Assembly: GCF_016446285.1 (NCBI RefSeq)
Contig: NZ_CP054140.1
Location: 2,337,501 to 2,401,500 of the forward strand
Origin: Desulfobulbus oligotrophicus
GTDB lineage: Bacteria; Desulfobacterota; Desulfobulbia; Desulfobulbales; Desulfobulbaceae
Reading direction: 5' to 3'
DNA: 64,000 nucleotides
Within the stretch, counting starts at the first letter, position 1. Every line of letters starts with the position of its first letter. Both the position numbers and the translations under genes were made by a program. Shown one piece after another: positions 8,627-18,017 of this stretch. The notes under the pieces are model-generated. The model searched no databases and was not told where the DNA came from. It worked only from the letters and a program-made list of their open reading frames with translations.

Positions 8627-10237
8627 ATGCATACTTCACCTTGTTCTTCACAGTCCCTGACCAACCTCCGTTTTACCAACCGCTTCACCACTCAACTGCC
8701 GGCTGATCCGAGCAGTGAAAATACACGGCGTCAAGTGTATCGGGCCTGCTACTCACGTGTTATGCCGGTAACCACGACAAACCCGCAGCTGGTGGCCTAT
8801 TCCCGGGAGGTTGCCGATCTGTTGGGGCTTGACCAGGAAGACTGTACCTCCGAATTGTTTACCCGGGTCTTTTCAGGCAACCAACTGTTACCCGGTATGG
8901 ATGCCCATGCCATGTGCTATGGTGGACATCAGTTCGGCAACTGGGCCGGTCAGCTGGGAGATGGGCGAGCCATCAACCTGGGCGAGATCATAAACTGTCA
9001 GGGCGAACATTGGACCTTACAGCTGAAAGGTGCCGGGCCGACACCGTACTCCCGTCATGCCGACGGCCTGGCGGTGCTGCGTTCATCACTTCGTGAATTT
9101 CTCTGCAGCGAAGCAATGTTTCATTTAGGCGTCCCCACCACCAGGGCGCTGAGTCTTATTCTCACCGGCGATACCGTGGAACGCGACATGTTCTACAATG
9201 GTCATCCTCAAGAAGAACCGGGAGCTGTCGTCTGCAGGCTGTCGCCGTCATTTATCCGTTTCGGTAACTTCGAGCTTTTTACGGCACGGGGTGAAATCGA
9301 TTTGCTTAAGCAGCTTGCAGATTTTACCATACGCACTCACTTTCCCCATCTGGGCCGCCCGAAACCGGCAGTGTACAGTCTCTGGTTCGATGAGATCTGC
9401 CGTCTCACCGCTGAACTCATGGTGCATTGGCTGCGAGTCGGCTTTGTCCACGGTGTCATGAACACGGACAACATGTCAATTCTGGGGTTAACCATTGATT
9501 ATGGTCCATACGGATGGCTTGAAGACTATGATCCGACCTGGACACCCAACATCACGGATGCTCAGGGACGACGTTACTGTTACGGTCGACAACCCATTAT
9601 TGCCCATTGGAATCTTGCCCAGCTGGCCAATGCGCTGTATCCCCTTGTTGGTGAGACCGAACCTTTTGAGCAGTCTCTGCAAAAATTCAACCGGTACTTT
9701 GAGCAGAGCTGGCAGAGCATGATGGCTGGTAAACTCGGTTTAACTGTATTTGAGCCGGATACTGACCGTCCACTTGTTGAAGATCTCCTGCACCTGCTTG
9801 CTGCAGTTGAAACCGATATGACTCTTTTTTTTCGACAACTCGCCCTTGTGCCGACAGCAATGGAGAAACAGACTGCTGATCGATGTGCGCCACTGCATAT
9901 TGCCTTGTATCAGCCCGAGCAGCTGGACTCTGCCTATCAGGACAAACTCTCCGCCTGGCTGCTTCGTTACTGCAACCGGGTCCGACGTGATGGGTTGCCT
10001 GATCAGGAGCGGCAGAAAAAAATGAATGCAATCAACCCTCTCTACGTTTTACGAAACTACTTGGCCCAACTGGCTATAGAACAGGCGACTGATGGAGAGT
10101 ATACGCTGGTGAACGAGCTGCTGGAGGTTCTTCGCTCTCCGTATACTGAACAGCCCGGTAAAGAGCAGTTTGCCGAAAAACGGCCGGAATGGGCACGTCA
10201 CCGGCCAGGGTGTTCGATGTTGTCCTGCAGTTCATAA
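8627..10237 (+). CDS. selO: protein adenylyltransferase SelO (YdiU family)
   Basis: This 536-residue protein has the SelO/YdiU pseudokinase hallmarks: GGHQFGNWAGQLGDGRA, LQLKGAGPTPYSRHADG (nucleotide-binding Lys), GVMNTDNMSILG (metal-binding Asp/Asn) and DYGPYGWLE. SelO transfers AMP from ATP to Ser/Thr/Tyr of other proteins in redox stress responses. The C-terminus ends in SCSS, so the conserved redox Cys that is selenocysteine in some homologues is an ordinary Cys codon here. Length is normal, allowing a slightly long N-terminus. It stands alone, divergent from the EamA permease. Confidence 0.93.
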   Translation: MHTSPCSSQSLTNLRFTNRFTTQLPADPSSENTRRQVYRACYSRVMPVTTTNPQLVAYSREVADLLGLDQEDCTSELFTRVFSGNQLLPGMDAHAMCYGGHQFGNWAGQLGDGRAINLGEIINCQGEHWTLQLKGAGPTPYSRHADGLAVLRSSLREFLCSEAMFHLGVPTTRALSLILTGDTVERDMFYNGHPQEEPGAVVCRLSPSFIRFGNFELFTARGEIDLLKQLADFTIRTHFPHLGRPKPAVYSLWFDEICRLTAELMVHWLRVGFVHGVMNTDNMSILGLTIDYGPYGWLEDYDPTWTPNITDAQGRRYCYGRQPIIAHWNLAQLANALYPLVGETEPFEQSLQKFNRYFEQSWQSMMAGKLGLTVFEPDTDRPLVEDLLHLLAAVETDMTLFFRQLALVPTAMEKQTADRCAPLHIALYQPEQLDSAYQDKLSAWLLRYCNRVRRDGLPDQERQKKMNAINPLYVLRNYLAQLAIEQATDGEYTLVNELLEVLRSPYTEQPGKEQFAEKRPEWARHRPGCSMLSCSS

Positions 10238-10455
10238 CCCTTTTGCCTGGTGAGCCTCTCAATGATCTGATGCCCATCTGTGAATCATCTGTTCTCAGAG
10301 TTGCTCATTAATAGGGAAGATACAGTATTTTTTGGGAAGACAGGCTATGGTACTGGGGAATGACAGATATTCTGAAAAGAACATTTTTCAGGCGGTTGGA
10401 ATGTCTGCTCCCGGAACAGATAAAAATCGCCTTACAACTGTGTGAGATATCGACA

Positions 10456-11109
10456 ATGCATGCGACAATGCCGCCCTGGCAGGCTGTATTTTTTGACTTT
10501 GATGGTGTGATTGCCGACTCAACCGATGTGAAAGCACGTGCTTTTGCAACCCTTTTTGCACCTTATGGTGCCGATGTACAGGAAGCTGTTGTTCGGTACC
10601 ATCTTGACAACGGTGGCATGCCCCGCCACGAAAAGATCCGTCACTGTTTTATCACCTATGCGGGGAAACAGGTTACCGAAACTGAACTTGCACAGGCTGG
10701 GGCGACTTTCTCGAGCCTTGTGCTTGAAGAGGTGGTGCTGGCTCCTTTGATTCCAGGGGCACTGATGAGCTTGCAGCAGTTACAGCAGATGAACATCCCT
10801 GCCTTTGTTGTGTCGGGAACACCCCATGATGAGATGCAGCTGATTGTTCAGCGGAAAGGATTGGGTTATTTTTTTCAAGAAGTTCACGGATCGCCCTCAA
10901 GCAAGGCAGCCATCATCACGGATATCCTTACACGCTACAGCTTCACGCCGGACAGGTGTTTATTCATTGGCGACGCCCTTGCCGATTACCAGGCAGCTGA
11001 GTCCACCGGTCTCTGCTTCCAGGGCATTGTGCCCCACGGTGCCTCCTCTTCCATTTTTCCGGAAAACGTACGCACCTCTGCTGTTGTGACCCTTTCTTTG
11101 TACAGGTAA
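10456..11109 (+). CDS. HAD-family phosphatase, beta-phosphoglucomutase-like
   Basis: HAD motif I is FFDFDGVIADST, motif II is VVSGTPHDE and motif IV is FIGDALADYQAA, with the helical cap domain between I and II. Enzymes of this subgroup are cytoplasmic sugar-phosphate phosphatases or mutases; the substrate is not predictable here. The open frame reaches back to 10360, which would add 32 residues with no HAD similarity, so I place the start at the ATG at 10456. It ends 229 bp before thiM. Confidence 0.8.
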   Translation: MHATMPPWQAVFFDFDGVIADSTDVKARAFATLFAPYGADVQEAVVRYHLDNGGMPRHEKIRHCFITYAGKQVTETELAQAGATFSSLVLEEVVLAPLIPGALMSLQQLQQMNIPAFVVSGTPHDEMQLIVQRKGLGYFFQEVHGSPSSKAAIITDILTRYSFTPDRCLFIGDALADYQAAESTGLCFQGIVPHGASSSIFPENVRTSAVVTLSLYR

Positions 11110-11338
11110 ACCATTACCCCTTGTATCAGGTCGGCAAGTTTTGCTGAGGTAAGGTTCAACTTGACACAAGTAGCTTCTTTTTCTATAGAAAAATGTCTTT
11201 TATACACAACTGCAACTGCGCAATATTTTTCGACTCAACCTCTACATCGTCATAAACAAGCTGTTCTGAAGAAAAATTGCGGGTTTGCTGGTCACCTACA
11301 TTCCTTACCCCTCCAAACTATTTTACTAGAGTCAGCTC

Positions 11339-12145
11339 ATGACTGTGCTTACTGAGAAAATCGCCGATAATGTAAAAAAAGTACGGGAAAACAAACCCCT
11401 CATCCACAATATCACCAACTTTGTGGTGATGAATATCACTGCGAATGTACTTCTGGCCTGTGGCGCTTCACCAGTAATGGCCCATGCCAGTAACGAAGTT
11501 GAAGAGATGGTTGGGCTTGCCGACAGCCTCATCCTTAATATCGGAACACTGACCGATGACTGGGTCATTACCATGATCAACGCTGGTCGCTGTGCCTCTG
11601 ACCTGAGAAAACCGATCGTCCTTGATCCGGTCGGTGTGGGTACAACCAGCCTCCGGACCAATGCCGCCCGTGCCATTCTCTTTCAGACCTGGATCAGTGT
11701 GGTCCGCGGCAATGCGACGGAAATTTTAGCACTGGCTGACAAGGACTGTGGAAGTAAACGACTGGAGGCCATCCACTCCGTCACCGATGCAGCGGATGAG
11801 GCTGTCCGCCTGGCCAGGGAGCTTGGTACCACCCTGGCCATTACCGGGTCGACCGATCTGGTCACAGATGGCAGACGTACGCTGACCATTGAAGGCGGTC
11901 ACCCGCTTATGCCGTATGTCACAGGTACCGGCTGTTCAGCCTCTGCTCTGATCGGTGCATTTTTAGCAGTTGACAGCGACCCGGTCTATGCTGCTGCAAC
12001 CGCTCTGGCCTTTTTTGGAGTGGCCGGTGAAACTGCAGGGGTTCTGGCCGGCGGTCCGGGGACCTTCATGCCTCTTCTGCTGGATGCTCTTTACACGTTA
12101 ACACCTGATGAAGTGGCAGCACGCGCCCGAATCAGTACGCTATAA
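11339..12145 (+). CDS. thiM: hydroxyethylthiazole kinase ThiM
   Basis: 268 residues match ThiM end to end: PLIHNITNFVVMNITANVLLACGASPVM at the N-terminus, VLDPVGVGTT, RGNATEI and the active-site loop VTGTGCSASALIGAF. The enzyme phosphorylates 4-methyl-5-hydroxyethylthiazole for thiamine salvage in the cytoplasm. It is the first gene of a compact operon with thiE 8 bp downstream. The ATG at 11339 has only a weak ribosome site. I looked upstream for a TPP riboswitch and did not find the paired TGAGA and CCTGATC elements in the right order. Confidence 0.95.
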   Translation: MTVLTEKIADNVKKVRENKPLIHNITNFVVMNITANVLLACGASPVMAHASNEVEEMVGLADSLILNIGTLTDDWVITMINAGRCASDLRKPIVLDPVGVGTTSLRTNAARAILFQTWISVVRGNATEILALADKDCGSKRLEAIHSVTDAADEAVRLARELGTTLAITGSTDLVTDGRRTLTIEGGHPLMPYVTGTGCSASALIGAFLAVDSDPVYAAATALAFFGVAGETAGVLAGGPGTFMPLLLDALYTLTPDEVAARARISTL

Positions 12146-12153
12146 ATGAACGT

Positions 12154-12810
12154 ATGGTCGATTTTTCACTCTACCTGGTCACGGATCGCACCCTTTCTTT
12201 GGGCAGATCAACCATCGATATAGTGCGGGCAGCTGTAGCTGGTGGGGTTACCTGTGTCCAGCTGAGAGAAAAAAAGTGCGCAACTCGATTTTTTATTGAA
12301 GAGGCCCGACTCATCAAAGAGCTGCTCACAAAGATAAACCCTGCTGTTCCGTTGATTATCAATGATCGTCTTGATGTGGCCTTAGCGGTCGGGGCCGACG
12401 GGGTTCATCTTGGTCAGACCGACATGGCAGCTGTTGATGCCCGACGTCTTATCGGCTCTTCCTGTATCATGGGTATTTCAGTAGAATCGGTTGCCGACGC
12501 CATCCGCGCTGAAAATGAGGGGGCTGACTACATTGGTATCAGCCCGGTTTTTGCGACGACCACTAAAGATGACACGGTCGAGCCGCTTGGTCTGCAGGGT
12601 ATCCAGGCCATTCGCGCCGCTGTTTCCTTGCCGCTGGTCGCTATCGGAGGTATAACGGCTGACAACACTGCAGAGGTTATTCGGGCGGGAGCCGACGGTA
12701 TTGCCGTCGTATCAGCCATTGTCGGCTCACCTTCTCCGGAAGATGCAGCCAGAGCATTAAAAACGCAAATTATTGCATCGCGACAACACAACAGAGCATC
12801 AACAGCATGA
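12154..12810 (+). CDS. thiE: thiamine-phosphate synthase ThiE
   Basis: 218 residues with the ThiE TIM-barrel motifs: CVQLREKKC, INDRLDVALAVGADGVHLGQTD, GISPVFATTTK, VAIGGIT and VVSAI. It joins HMP pyrophosphate and thiazole phosphate to make thiamine phosphate. It lies between thiM and thiD and its stop overlaps the thiD start (ATGA), so the two are probably translationally coupled. Confidence 0.95.
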   Translation: MVDFSLYLVTDRTLSLGRSTIDIVRAAVAGGVTCVQLREKKCATRFFIEEARLIKELLTKINPAVPLIINDRLDVALAVGADGVHLGQTDMAAVDARRLIGSSCIMGISVESVADAIRAENEGADYIGISPVFATTTKDDTVEPLGLQGIQAIRAAVSLPLVAIGGITADNTAEVIRAGADGIAVVSAIVGSPSPEDAARALKTQIIASRQHNRASTA

Positions 12811-13613
12811 AAACATATCACAGGGTTTTGACCATTGCCGGTTCAGACAGCGGAGGTGGTGCCGGTATTCAGGCCGATCTGAAAACCTTTGCCGCCAATG
12901 GGTGTTACGGAATGAGCGTTATCACGGCTCTTACAGCACAAAACACCATGGGAGTAACCGCCATTCATGCGGTGCCCCTTGACTGTGTTGCCGCACAGAT
13001 TGAAGCCGTACTTTCCGACATCGGTGCAGATGCCGTTAAGATTGGAATGCTTTTCTCGCCGGATCTGATCCGTACCGTTGCCCAGGGCCTGAAAAAATTC
13101 AACCCGCCCGCCATAGTTCTCGACCCGGTGATGGTGGCGCAAAGTGGTGATACTCTGTTACAGAGTGAGGCTGTTGACGCCCTGAAGAAAGAGCTGATCC
13201 CCCTTGTCGACCTGATTACCCCGAACATACCGGAAGCAGCTGTCCTGCTCGATCGCGATCTCCCCAACAATGCGGCCATAGCGCAGGCAGCTGTTGAACT
13301 GGCCACCTTGGGCAGGGGTGATGTACTGATCAAAGGCGGCCATCTGGAAAACGGTGATAGCGATGACTGTCTCTACCTCGGCAGAGAACAGCGGACCGTC
13401 ATTTTTCCGGGTAAACGGATAATCACCCGCAACAACCATGGTACCGGCTGTACCCTCTCCTCGGCTATTGCCGCGTTCCTGGCCAAAGGAAAAGACATGG
13501 AGGAGGCTGTTCGCCGGGCAAAAATCTACATCACTGAGGCTATTCGGGCCGGTGCCGGCTATACAATCGGGCGGGGACACGGGCCGGTCCATCATTTTTT
13601 TGACTATTTTTAA
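12807..13613 (+). CDS. thiD: hydroxymethylpyrimidine (phosphate) kinase ThiD
   Basis: 268 residues, full-length ribokinase-fold ThiD: IAGSDSGGGAGIQADLKTF near the start, DPVMVAQSG, LITPNIPEA, IKGGH, and NNHGTGCTLSSAIAA with the catalytic Asp region replaced by the usual GTGC loop. It phosphorylates HMP and HMP-phosphate. With thiM and thiE it completes a thiazole and pyrimidine salvage unit; no de novo genes (thiC, thiG, thiS) are in the window. Confidence 0.94.
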   Translation: MKTYHRVLTIAGSDSGGGAGIQADLKTFAANGCYGMSVITALTAQNTMGVTAIHAVPLDCVAAQIEAVLSDIGADAVKIGMLFSPDLIRTVAQGLKKFNPPAIVLDPVMVAQSGDTLLQSEAVDALKKELIPLVDLITPNIPEAAVLLDRDLPNNAAIAQAAVELATLGRGDVLIKGGHLENGDSDDCLYLGREQRTVIFPGKRIITRNNHGTGCTLSSAIAAFLAKGKDMEEAVRRAKIYITEAIRAGAGYTIGRGHGPVHHFFDYF

Positions 13614-13682
13614 TGGACCGCAAACTGAGATACCGGCTTTCTTCAACTCGTTGGTAGCATCCCCTGCTCACATCTCTCAGTT

Positions 13683-14321
13683 ATGCCGGATTGGTCAACA
13701 CTCGGTCTCTTCACTGTCGTTGTGCTGACACTTGTGGTCACACCAGGACCGAACACCGTATATATTGTGACCCTCAGTATTCAGCAGGGATGGGCAGCCG
13801 GGGTTCTTTCCTGTTGCGGGATCGCGGTTGGTACACTCTGTCATATCAGTGCGGCAGCCTTCGGCCTCTCTCTACTCCTGCTCTCTTCTGAGCTTATCTT
13901 CAACCTGATACAGTATGCAGGCGCTTTTTTTCTCTGTTTTCTCGGGCTGAAAACCATGCTGTCCCCTCCCGGTATTGCGACTGGTAAACAGTCCGCATCA
14001 ATGAAAGAGCCGGTCGCCGTCTTTCGAGATGCCTTTGTTATTAATCTCCTAAATCCGAAGACCACTTTGTTTTTCACCGCGTTTTTACCGCAGTTCATCA
14101 GTCCCCAGCAAGGCAATGTCACAACGCAAGTCTTCATTCTCGGCGGTCTTGTGATACTGTTGGGGGCTGCCAGTGATCTGACCTACGTCTTTATTGCCGT
14201 CACAGTCGGAGAAAGGCTGCAGGCAGCCGCAGGGTTCCGCCAATCCCGGCGGTATTTCATAGGTGCGGTTTATATCGGTATTGGATTGACAACCGTCTTG
14301 TCCGGCGTGTTCAGCCGATAA
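13683..14321 (+). CDS. LysE/RhtB-family amino-acid exporter
   Basis: 212 residues with about six hydrophobic segments and the family N-terminal motif VVTPGPNTVYIVTLS. NLLNPKTTLFFTAFLPQF is the second signature. Members export amino acids or homoserine lactones across the inner membrane. It begins 70 bp after thiD on the same strand and may be read through from it, but no functional link is known. Confidence 0.88.
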   Translation: MPDWSTLGLFTVVVLTLVVTPGPNTVYIVTLSIQQGWAAGVLSCCGIAVGTLCHISAAAFGLSLLLLSSELIFNLIQYAGAFFLCFLGLKTMLSPPGIATGKQSASMKEPVAVFRDAFVINLLNPKTTLFFTAFLPQFISPQQGNVTTQVFILGGLVILLGAASDLTYVFIAVTVGERLQAAAGFRQSRRYFIGAVYIGIGLTTVLSGVFSR

Positions 14322-14386
14322 AAGGTGCGTAGCACGACAAAACGTTACTCTTGCCGGTCACCGTGATCTGCAAAAGCCCTCTTTTG

Positions 14387-15235
14387 TCAGGAGGCGGAAA
14401 GCCGTTGGGCACTGTGTTGTTGCATGGCCACCATGGCACGGCGCAGGGCGTCCTTTTCGTTATCCCAGGCAGAATAGTTCGTTGCCCGCTGGAGTGCTGC
14501 ATAGAAAGACAGACAGTTGTTGAGCCCGACTATCTCATCGATCTGCAGCGCAGGAAACTGCTCATCAAGTTCCAGGGGAAGCGGTTCACGTTGATAAAAG
14601 GCCAGGCGGCCGAAATAAAGCGCCAGCTCCTCTAAAAATCGCCGGAACTTTTCTCGCAACGCAACAGAGGTCGTTGCCTGCCCTACTGCCTGTATTGAGG
14701 TATATAAGTTGTTTAAAGAAGAGGAGACCCAGATGAACTGATAGCGACCATCTGCAGGCGGCTCTTCTCCGTTGACTGTATGCCAGGTTATCAGTGCATG
14801 GACCCTGGTTGCAATTTTCATGGCTTGAAACTTTGACCAGAGCAACAGTTCATTAAAAAAGCACTGTATAGCCTGCTCAATATCCAAACGGTACACGTTG
14901 CCGTGGTTGCTGACAAACTGGTTGAGGTTGCTCAGATGGACAACTTCGATAATTATTGTATGAATATAGGAGAGATCAGAAATGGTCTCCTTGTTGATCA
15001 GAATCTTATGGTAGCCGTTTTTCGAGGTGTTGAACACGGCTCGGGCATTCACATTCTCCAATCCGATCTCTGGAAAATATCGGGAAACATCGGCACATGC
15101 CTCTGCAAAACTCTCTGTCTTGATAACCAGAGTTCGATCTGTAATATCATCAAGCCTGATCTCCTGTTCACTGATAAACTTCAATGAACGATTGATCAAC
15201 CCGGCTTCCTCAGCGGAAAAGTTAAACAACTCCAT
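14387..15235 (-). CDS. unknown protein with degenerate metallopeptidase-like motif
   Basis: About 282 residues, soluble, with no signal peptide. I do not recognise the family. The stretch SYIHTIIIEVVHLSNLNQF followed by FFNELLLWSKFQAMKIA resembles the active-site helix and third-ligand helix of zincin proteins, but the first His of HExxH is replaced by Ile. It may be an inactive relative; this is a resemblance only. I start at the ATG at 15235 (MELFNF); an upstream ATG at 15253 adds six residues. It lies beside a C_GCAxxG_C_C gene on the same strand. Confidence 0.55.
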   Translation of the reverse strand: MELFNFSAEEAGLINRSLKFISEQEIRLDDITDRTLVIKTESFAEACADVSRYFPEIGLENVNARAVFNTSKNGYHKILINKETISDLSYIHTIIIEVVHLSNLNQFVSNHGNVYRLDIEQAIQCFFNELLLWSKFQAMKIATRVHALITWHTVNGEEPPADGRYQFIWVSSSLNNLYTSIQAVGQATTSVALREKFRRFLEELALYFGRLAFYQREPLPLELDEQFPALQIDEIVGLNNCLSFYAALQRATNYSAWDNEKDALRRAMVAMQQHSAQRLSAS

Positions 15236-15314
15236 GACCTGCCCCTGTTTCACCGCAACTGTGCATCATAAATCAACCGATCTTGTGGTAGAGAGTGGTA
15301 AACGTACTTGCTCT

Positions 15315-15821
15315 TCACGTTTCCGTCTTTTGCCGGGCCTGTTTGGCGGCCATGTACTCAGCTTCCCGTTCCAGCAGTTCACCAAGTGCCTTTGCAGTTT
15401 CCCCGACAACATGGATACAGTGCCGGCGGCGGCTGTCAGGATTGGTATAGAAGTTCTTGACCTGATCCCTGTCCAGCCAGTCAACCCGGGCAATTTGACA
15501 GCAGTTGATGCCTCCATGCGGTGCTGTCAGCTCATCAAAATGCTTTTTCACCTCTTTGGTGGCAGCCCACATGCGCGGGTTTTCTTTTTCTTCCAGACTG
15601 CCACGACTGTACAGACTGCCGATAACACTGACCGCCCCCACCAGGGCACCACAGATATGCCCGGTCCCGCCGATACCACCGCCAAAAGCACCCAGTGCTT
15701 TAATCACTGACGGGTCACTGATACCTAACTTTTCAAGACCAATAAGTGCCAGCACCTGGCTGCAGTGCAGCCGCTGTGTGAACAGTTCAATCGCTTTTCT
15801 CTGCATTTCATCCGGTTGCAT
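15315..15821 (-). CDS. C_GCAxxG_C_C family redox protein
   Basis: 168 residues. The family pattern is seen as HCSQV near the start, FGGGIGGTGHICGALVGAV in the middle, then NCCQIA and HCIHVV toward the end, giving the spaced cysteines. The family is common in anaerobes and sulfate reducers and is thought to be redox-active or metal-binding. It is encoded just upstream of the unknown 282-residue gene on the same strand and probably shares its transcript. Confidence 0.85.
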   Translation of the reverse strand: MQPDEMQRKAIELFTQRLHCSQVLALIGLEKLGISDPSVIKALGAFGGGIGGTGHICGALVGAVSVIGSLYSRGSLEEKENPRMWAATKEVKKHFDELTAPHGGINCCQIARVDWLDRDQVKNFYTNPDSRRRHCIHVVGETAKALGELLEREAEYMAAKQARQKTET

Positions 15822-16003
15822 TGTTTCCTCTACATATTGCTTTACAAAAGAAGGTAATGTGCAAATGAATAATTTTACCCGATATGTTACGGTTGCGCAT
15901 TGCGATTTTTATTGAAGCGAGTAGTTTACGCCACATTCAAACCTGCTGCCCAACCTTTTTTACTTATCCACCTTATCTCCTGCCGGTGTACGTACTGTCA
16001 ACC

Positions 16004-16624
16004 ATGGTTTCCGATACTGTTATTGTTCTTGACTTTGAAACCACCGGCCACAGCCCTACCCTTGGTGACCGGCCCATTGAGGTGGGCGCGGTGCGGATTG
16101 AACAGGGTATGATCGTGGATCGATTCCAGGCACTGATGAACCCGGGCTTCACCATCAGTTGGTTTATCGAATCTCTCACCGGTATCAGCAATGAACTGGT
16201 CGCCGCTGCTCCGGAATGTGAGGCGGTTATGCACCGGTTTGCCGACTGGATCGGAGATGTTCCTTTAGTGGCACACAATGCAAATTTTGACCGCAAATTT
16301 CTCGACGCTGAACTGGCCAGGATAGGACGAGAACGCACCAACCCCATGGCCTGCACGGTGTTGGCTTCACGGCGACTGTTTCCTGAAGCTCCTGATCACA
16401 GGCTCTCCACACTGGTCAGCTACCTGAATATCGCGACCAGCGGCACCTTTCATCGGGCGCTTGCAGACGCTGAGATGACCGGCTCCTTATGGATTCTGCT
16501 GATCGATCTGCTCCGCGATCGTTACGGTCTGACAGACATTTCTTTTTCATTGATGCACAAGATCAGTACAATGAGCAGGTACAAGGTCCATAAATTTTTA
16601 CAACAGTACGGCGCAACACACTAA
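16004..16624 (+). CDS. DEDDh 3'-5' exonuclease (DnaQ-like)
   Basis: 206 residues from the ATG at 16004, placed just before VIVLDFETTGHSP (Exo I). Exo II is VAHNANFDRKFLD and Exo III is HRALADAEMTG with the catalytic His. It resembles the exonuclease domain of DNA polymerase III epsilon and free-standing proofreading-type nucleases. The open frame extends to 15884, but the added 40 residues have no similarity. A small HTH/zinc-ribbon gene follows by 25 bp. Confidence 0.88.
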   Translation: MVSDTVIVLDFETTGHSPTLGDRPIEVGAVRIEQGMIVDRFQALMNPGFTISWFIESLTGISNELVAAAPECEAVMHRFADWIGDVPLVAHNANFDRKFLDAELARIGRERTNPMACTVLASRRLFPEAPDHRLSTLVSYLNIATSGTFHRALADAEMTGSLWILLIDLLRDRYGLTDISFSLMHKISTMSRYKVHKFLQQYGATH

Positions 16625-16649
16625 AAAAAAGTGGCCACGCAAAAGTGCT

Positions 16650-16952
16650 ATGGAACCCGCAACACCCAGTAGCATTACCATTCGCCAACAGATCATAGCC
16701 CTGCTGACAGACGAAACAATGGGAGCACGAGAACTCTCACAGACCCTCCATCAATCGGAAAAAGAGATCTATGCGCATCTGCAGCACATTGGCCGCAGCC
16801 TGAAAGCCGAAGGCCGTTTGTTAAAAATTGACCCGGCTGTCTGCCTGCACTGCGGTTTTGTCTTCAGGCAGCGCCGGAAACCTCAACCACCGGGCCATTG
16901 CCCCAACTGTCGCAAGACTCGCATCCGCCGACCACGGTATCACATTGACTGA
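16650..16952 (+). CDS. small HTH and zinc-ribbon transcription factor-like protein
   Basis: 100 residues. Residues ~8-60 form a winged HTH-like region (RQQIIALLTDETMGARELSQTLHQ). A zinc ribbon follows with CLHCGF and CPNCRK. Such proteins are annotated as predicted transcriptional regulators. It sits tightly behind the exonuclease gene and could be its partner in one transcript; no target is known. Confidence 0.75.
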   Translation: MEPATPSSITIRQQIIALLTDETMGARELSQTLHQSEKEIYAHLQHIGRSLKAEGRLLKIDPAVCLHCGFVFRQRRKPQPPGHCPNCRKTRIRRPRYHID

Positions 16953-16994
16953 TATGGCCGGTTTTTCTTTGTCCTGTGACTGTGCAGACTACGT

Positions 16995-17915
16995 ATGATT
17001 TTATTAGACGCCCTTTTCCCGGTCCTGGCCCTGATTGTCTTCGGAACAGCCGCCAAACACTGGCGCATCACTGACACCGCATTTTTCCGCACCTCGGACA
17101 GGCTCGTCTATTTTGTCTTCTTTCCACTCATGCTGTTCTGGAAAATCGGTGCCGCTCCCCTCCACTTCGGTGACGGCTGGCGCTACCTTTCCGCCTCATT
17201 CATGGCGGTTTTAACAGTCTGTGCACTCAGCCTGCTCTACATTCGGCTGCGACCGCTCACCTCTTTCCAGGCCGGCTCTTTTAACCAGGGATGCTATCGG
17301 TTCAACACCTATATCGGTATGGCTGTGCTCATCAACGCCTTTGGGGAGGCAGGAGTGCAGCTGTACGGCATCCTCATCGGTCTGATTATTCCGATTATCA
17401 ACGTGCTCTGCGTTTCAGTGCTCATCTGGTACGATACCGGCAGTAATCAATCCGGGAACCGATTCACCATAACCATCAAAAATTTAATAGCCAACCCGCT
17501 GATCATCGCCTGTGCATGCGGTATCCTTTATTCAAAGCTCATCGGATTTTTTCCGACACCCGTTGATAATACCCTTAAGATGATGTCACAGGTCACCCTG
17601 CCACTGGCTCTCTTTTCGATTGGCAGCAGCCTGACGTTTTCCAGTCTGCGTACCAACATCGGGCCTGCCTGCATGGCAGCGATCTTCAAGCTGGCGTTCT
17701 TACCGATAATCGGCCTGTTCTACCTCTGGCTGTTCAATGTGACCGGTCTTGCCTGGAAGGTCAGTCTGTTCTTTTTTGCGTTGCCGACCTCAACAGCCAT
17801 CTACATCCTATCCTCTCAACTCAACTCTGATACTGAGCTGGCCTCAGCAATAGTAGTCGTATCCACACTCCTGTCTTTTGTGTCCATGTCCCTGGTCTTA
17901 CTGGCTGTTACGTAA
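16995..17915 (+). CDS. AEC-family permease (auxin efflux carrier type)
   Basis: 306 residues, about ten transmembrane segments, with the AEC features FNQGCYRFNTYIGMAVL and NPLIIACACGILYS. These inner-membrane carriers export organic acids such as malate. It follows the small regulator gene by 42 bp on the same strand. The substrate cannot be told from sequence. Confidence 0.86.
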   Translation: MILLDALFPVLALIVFGTAAKHWRITDTAFFRTSDRLVYFVFFPLMLFWKIGAAPLHFGDGWRYLSASFMAVLTVCALSLLYIRLRPLTSFQAGSFNQGCYRFNTYIGMAVLINAFGEAGVQLYGILIGLIIPIINVLCVSVLIWYDTGSNQSGNRFTITIKNLIANPLIIACACGILYSKLIGFFPTPVDNTLKMMSQVTLPLALFSIGSSLTFSSLRTNIGPACMAAIFKLAFLPIIGLFYLWLFNVTGLAWKVSLFFFALPTSTAIYILSSQLNSDTELASAIVVVSTLLSFVSMSLVLLAVT

Positions 17916-18017
17916 CAGGAGACACACTGGTGACAAACAACTGCACATGGCATCTATAACCGGCATCTTGGCAACGACTGGACAACAACAGGGTTTTTTT
18001 TAAAAGATGTTCAGTTA

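Noticed and set aside
11110-11200. Possible TPP riboswitch before thiM (GCTGAGG and TATCAGGTC seen)
   Set aside because: The elements are in the wrong order or strand and the conserved core is not complete.
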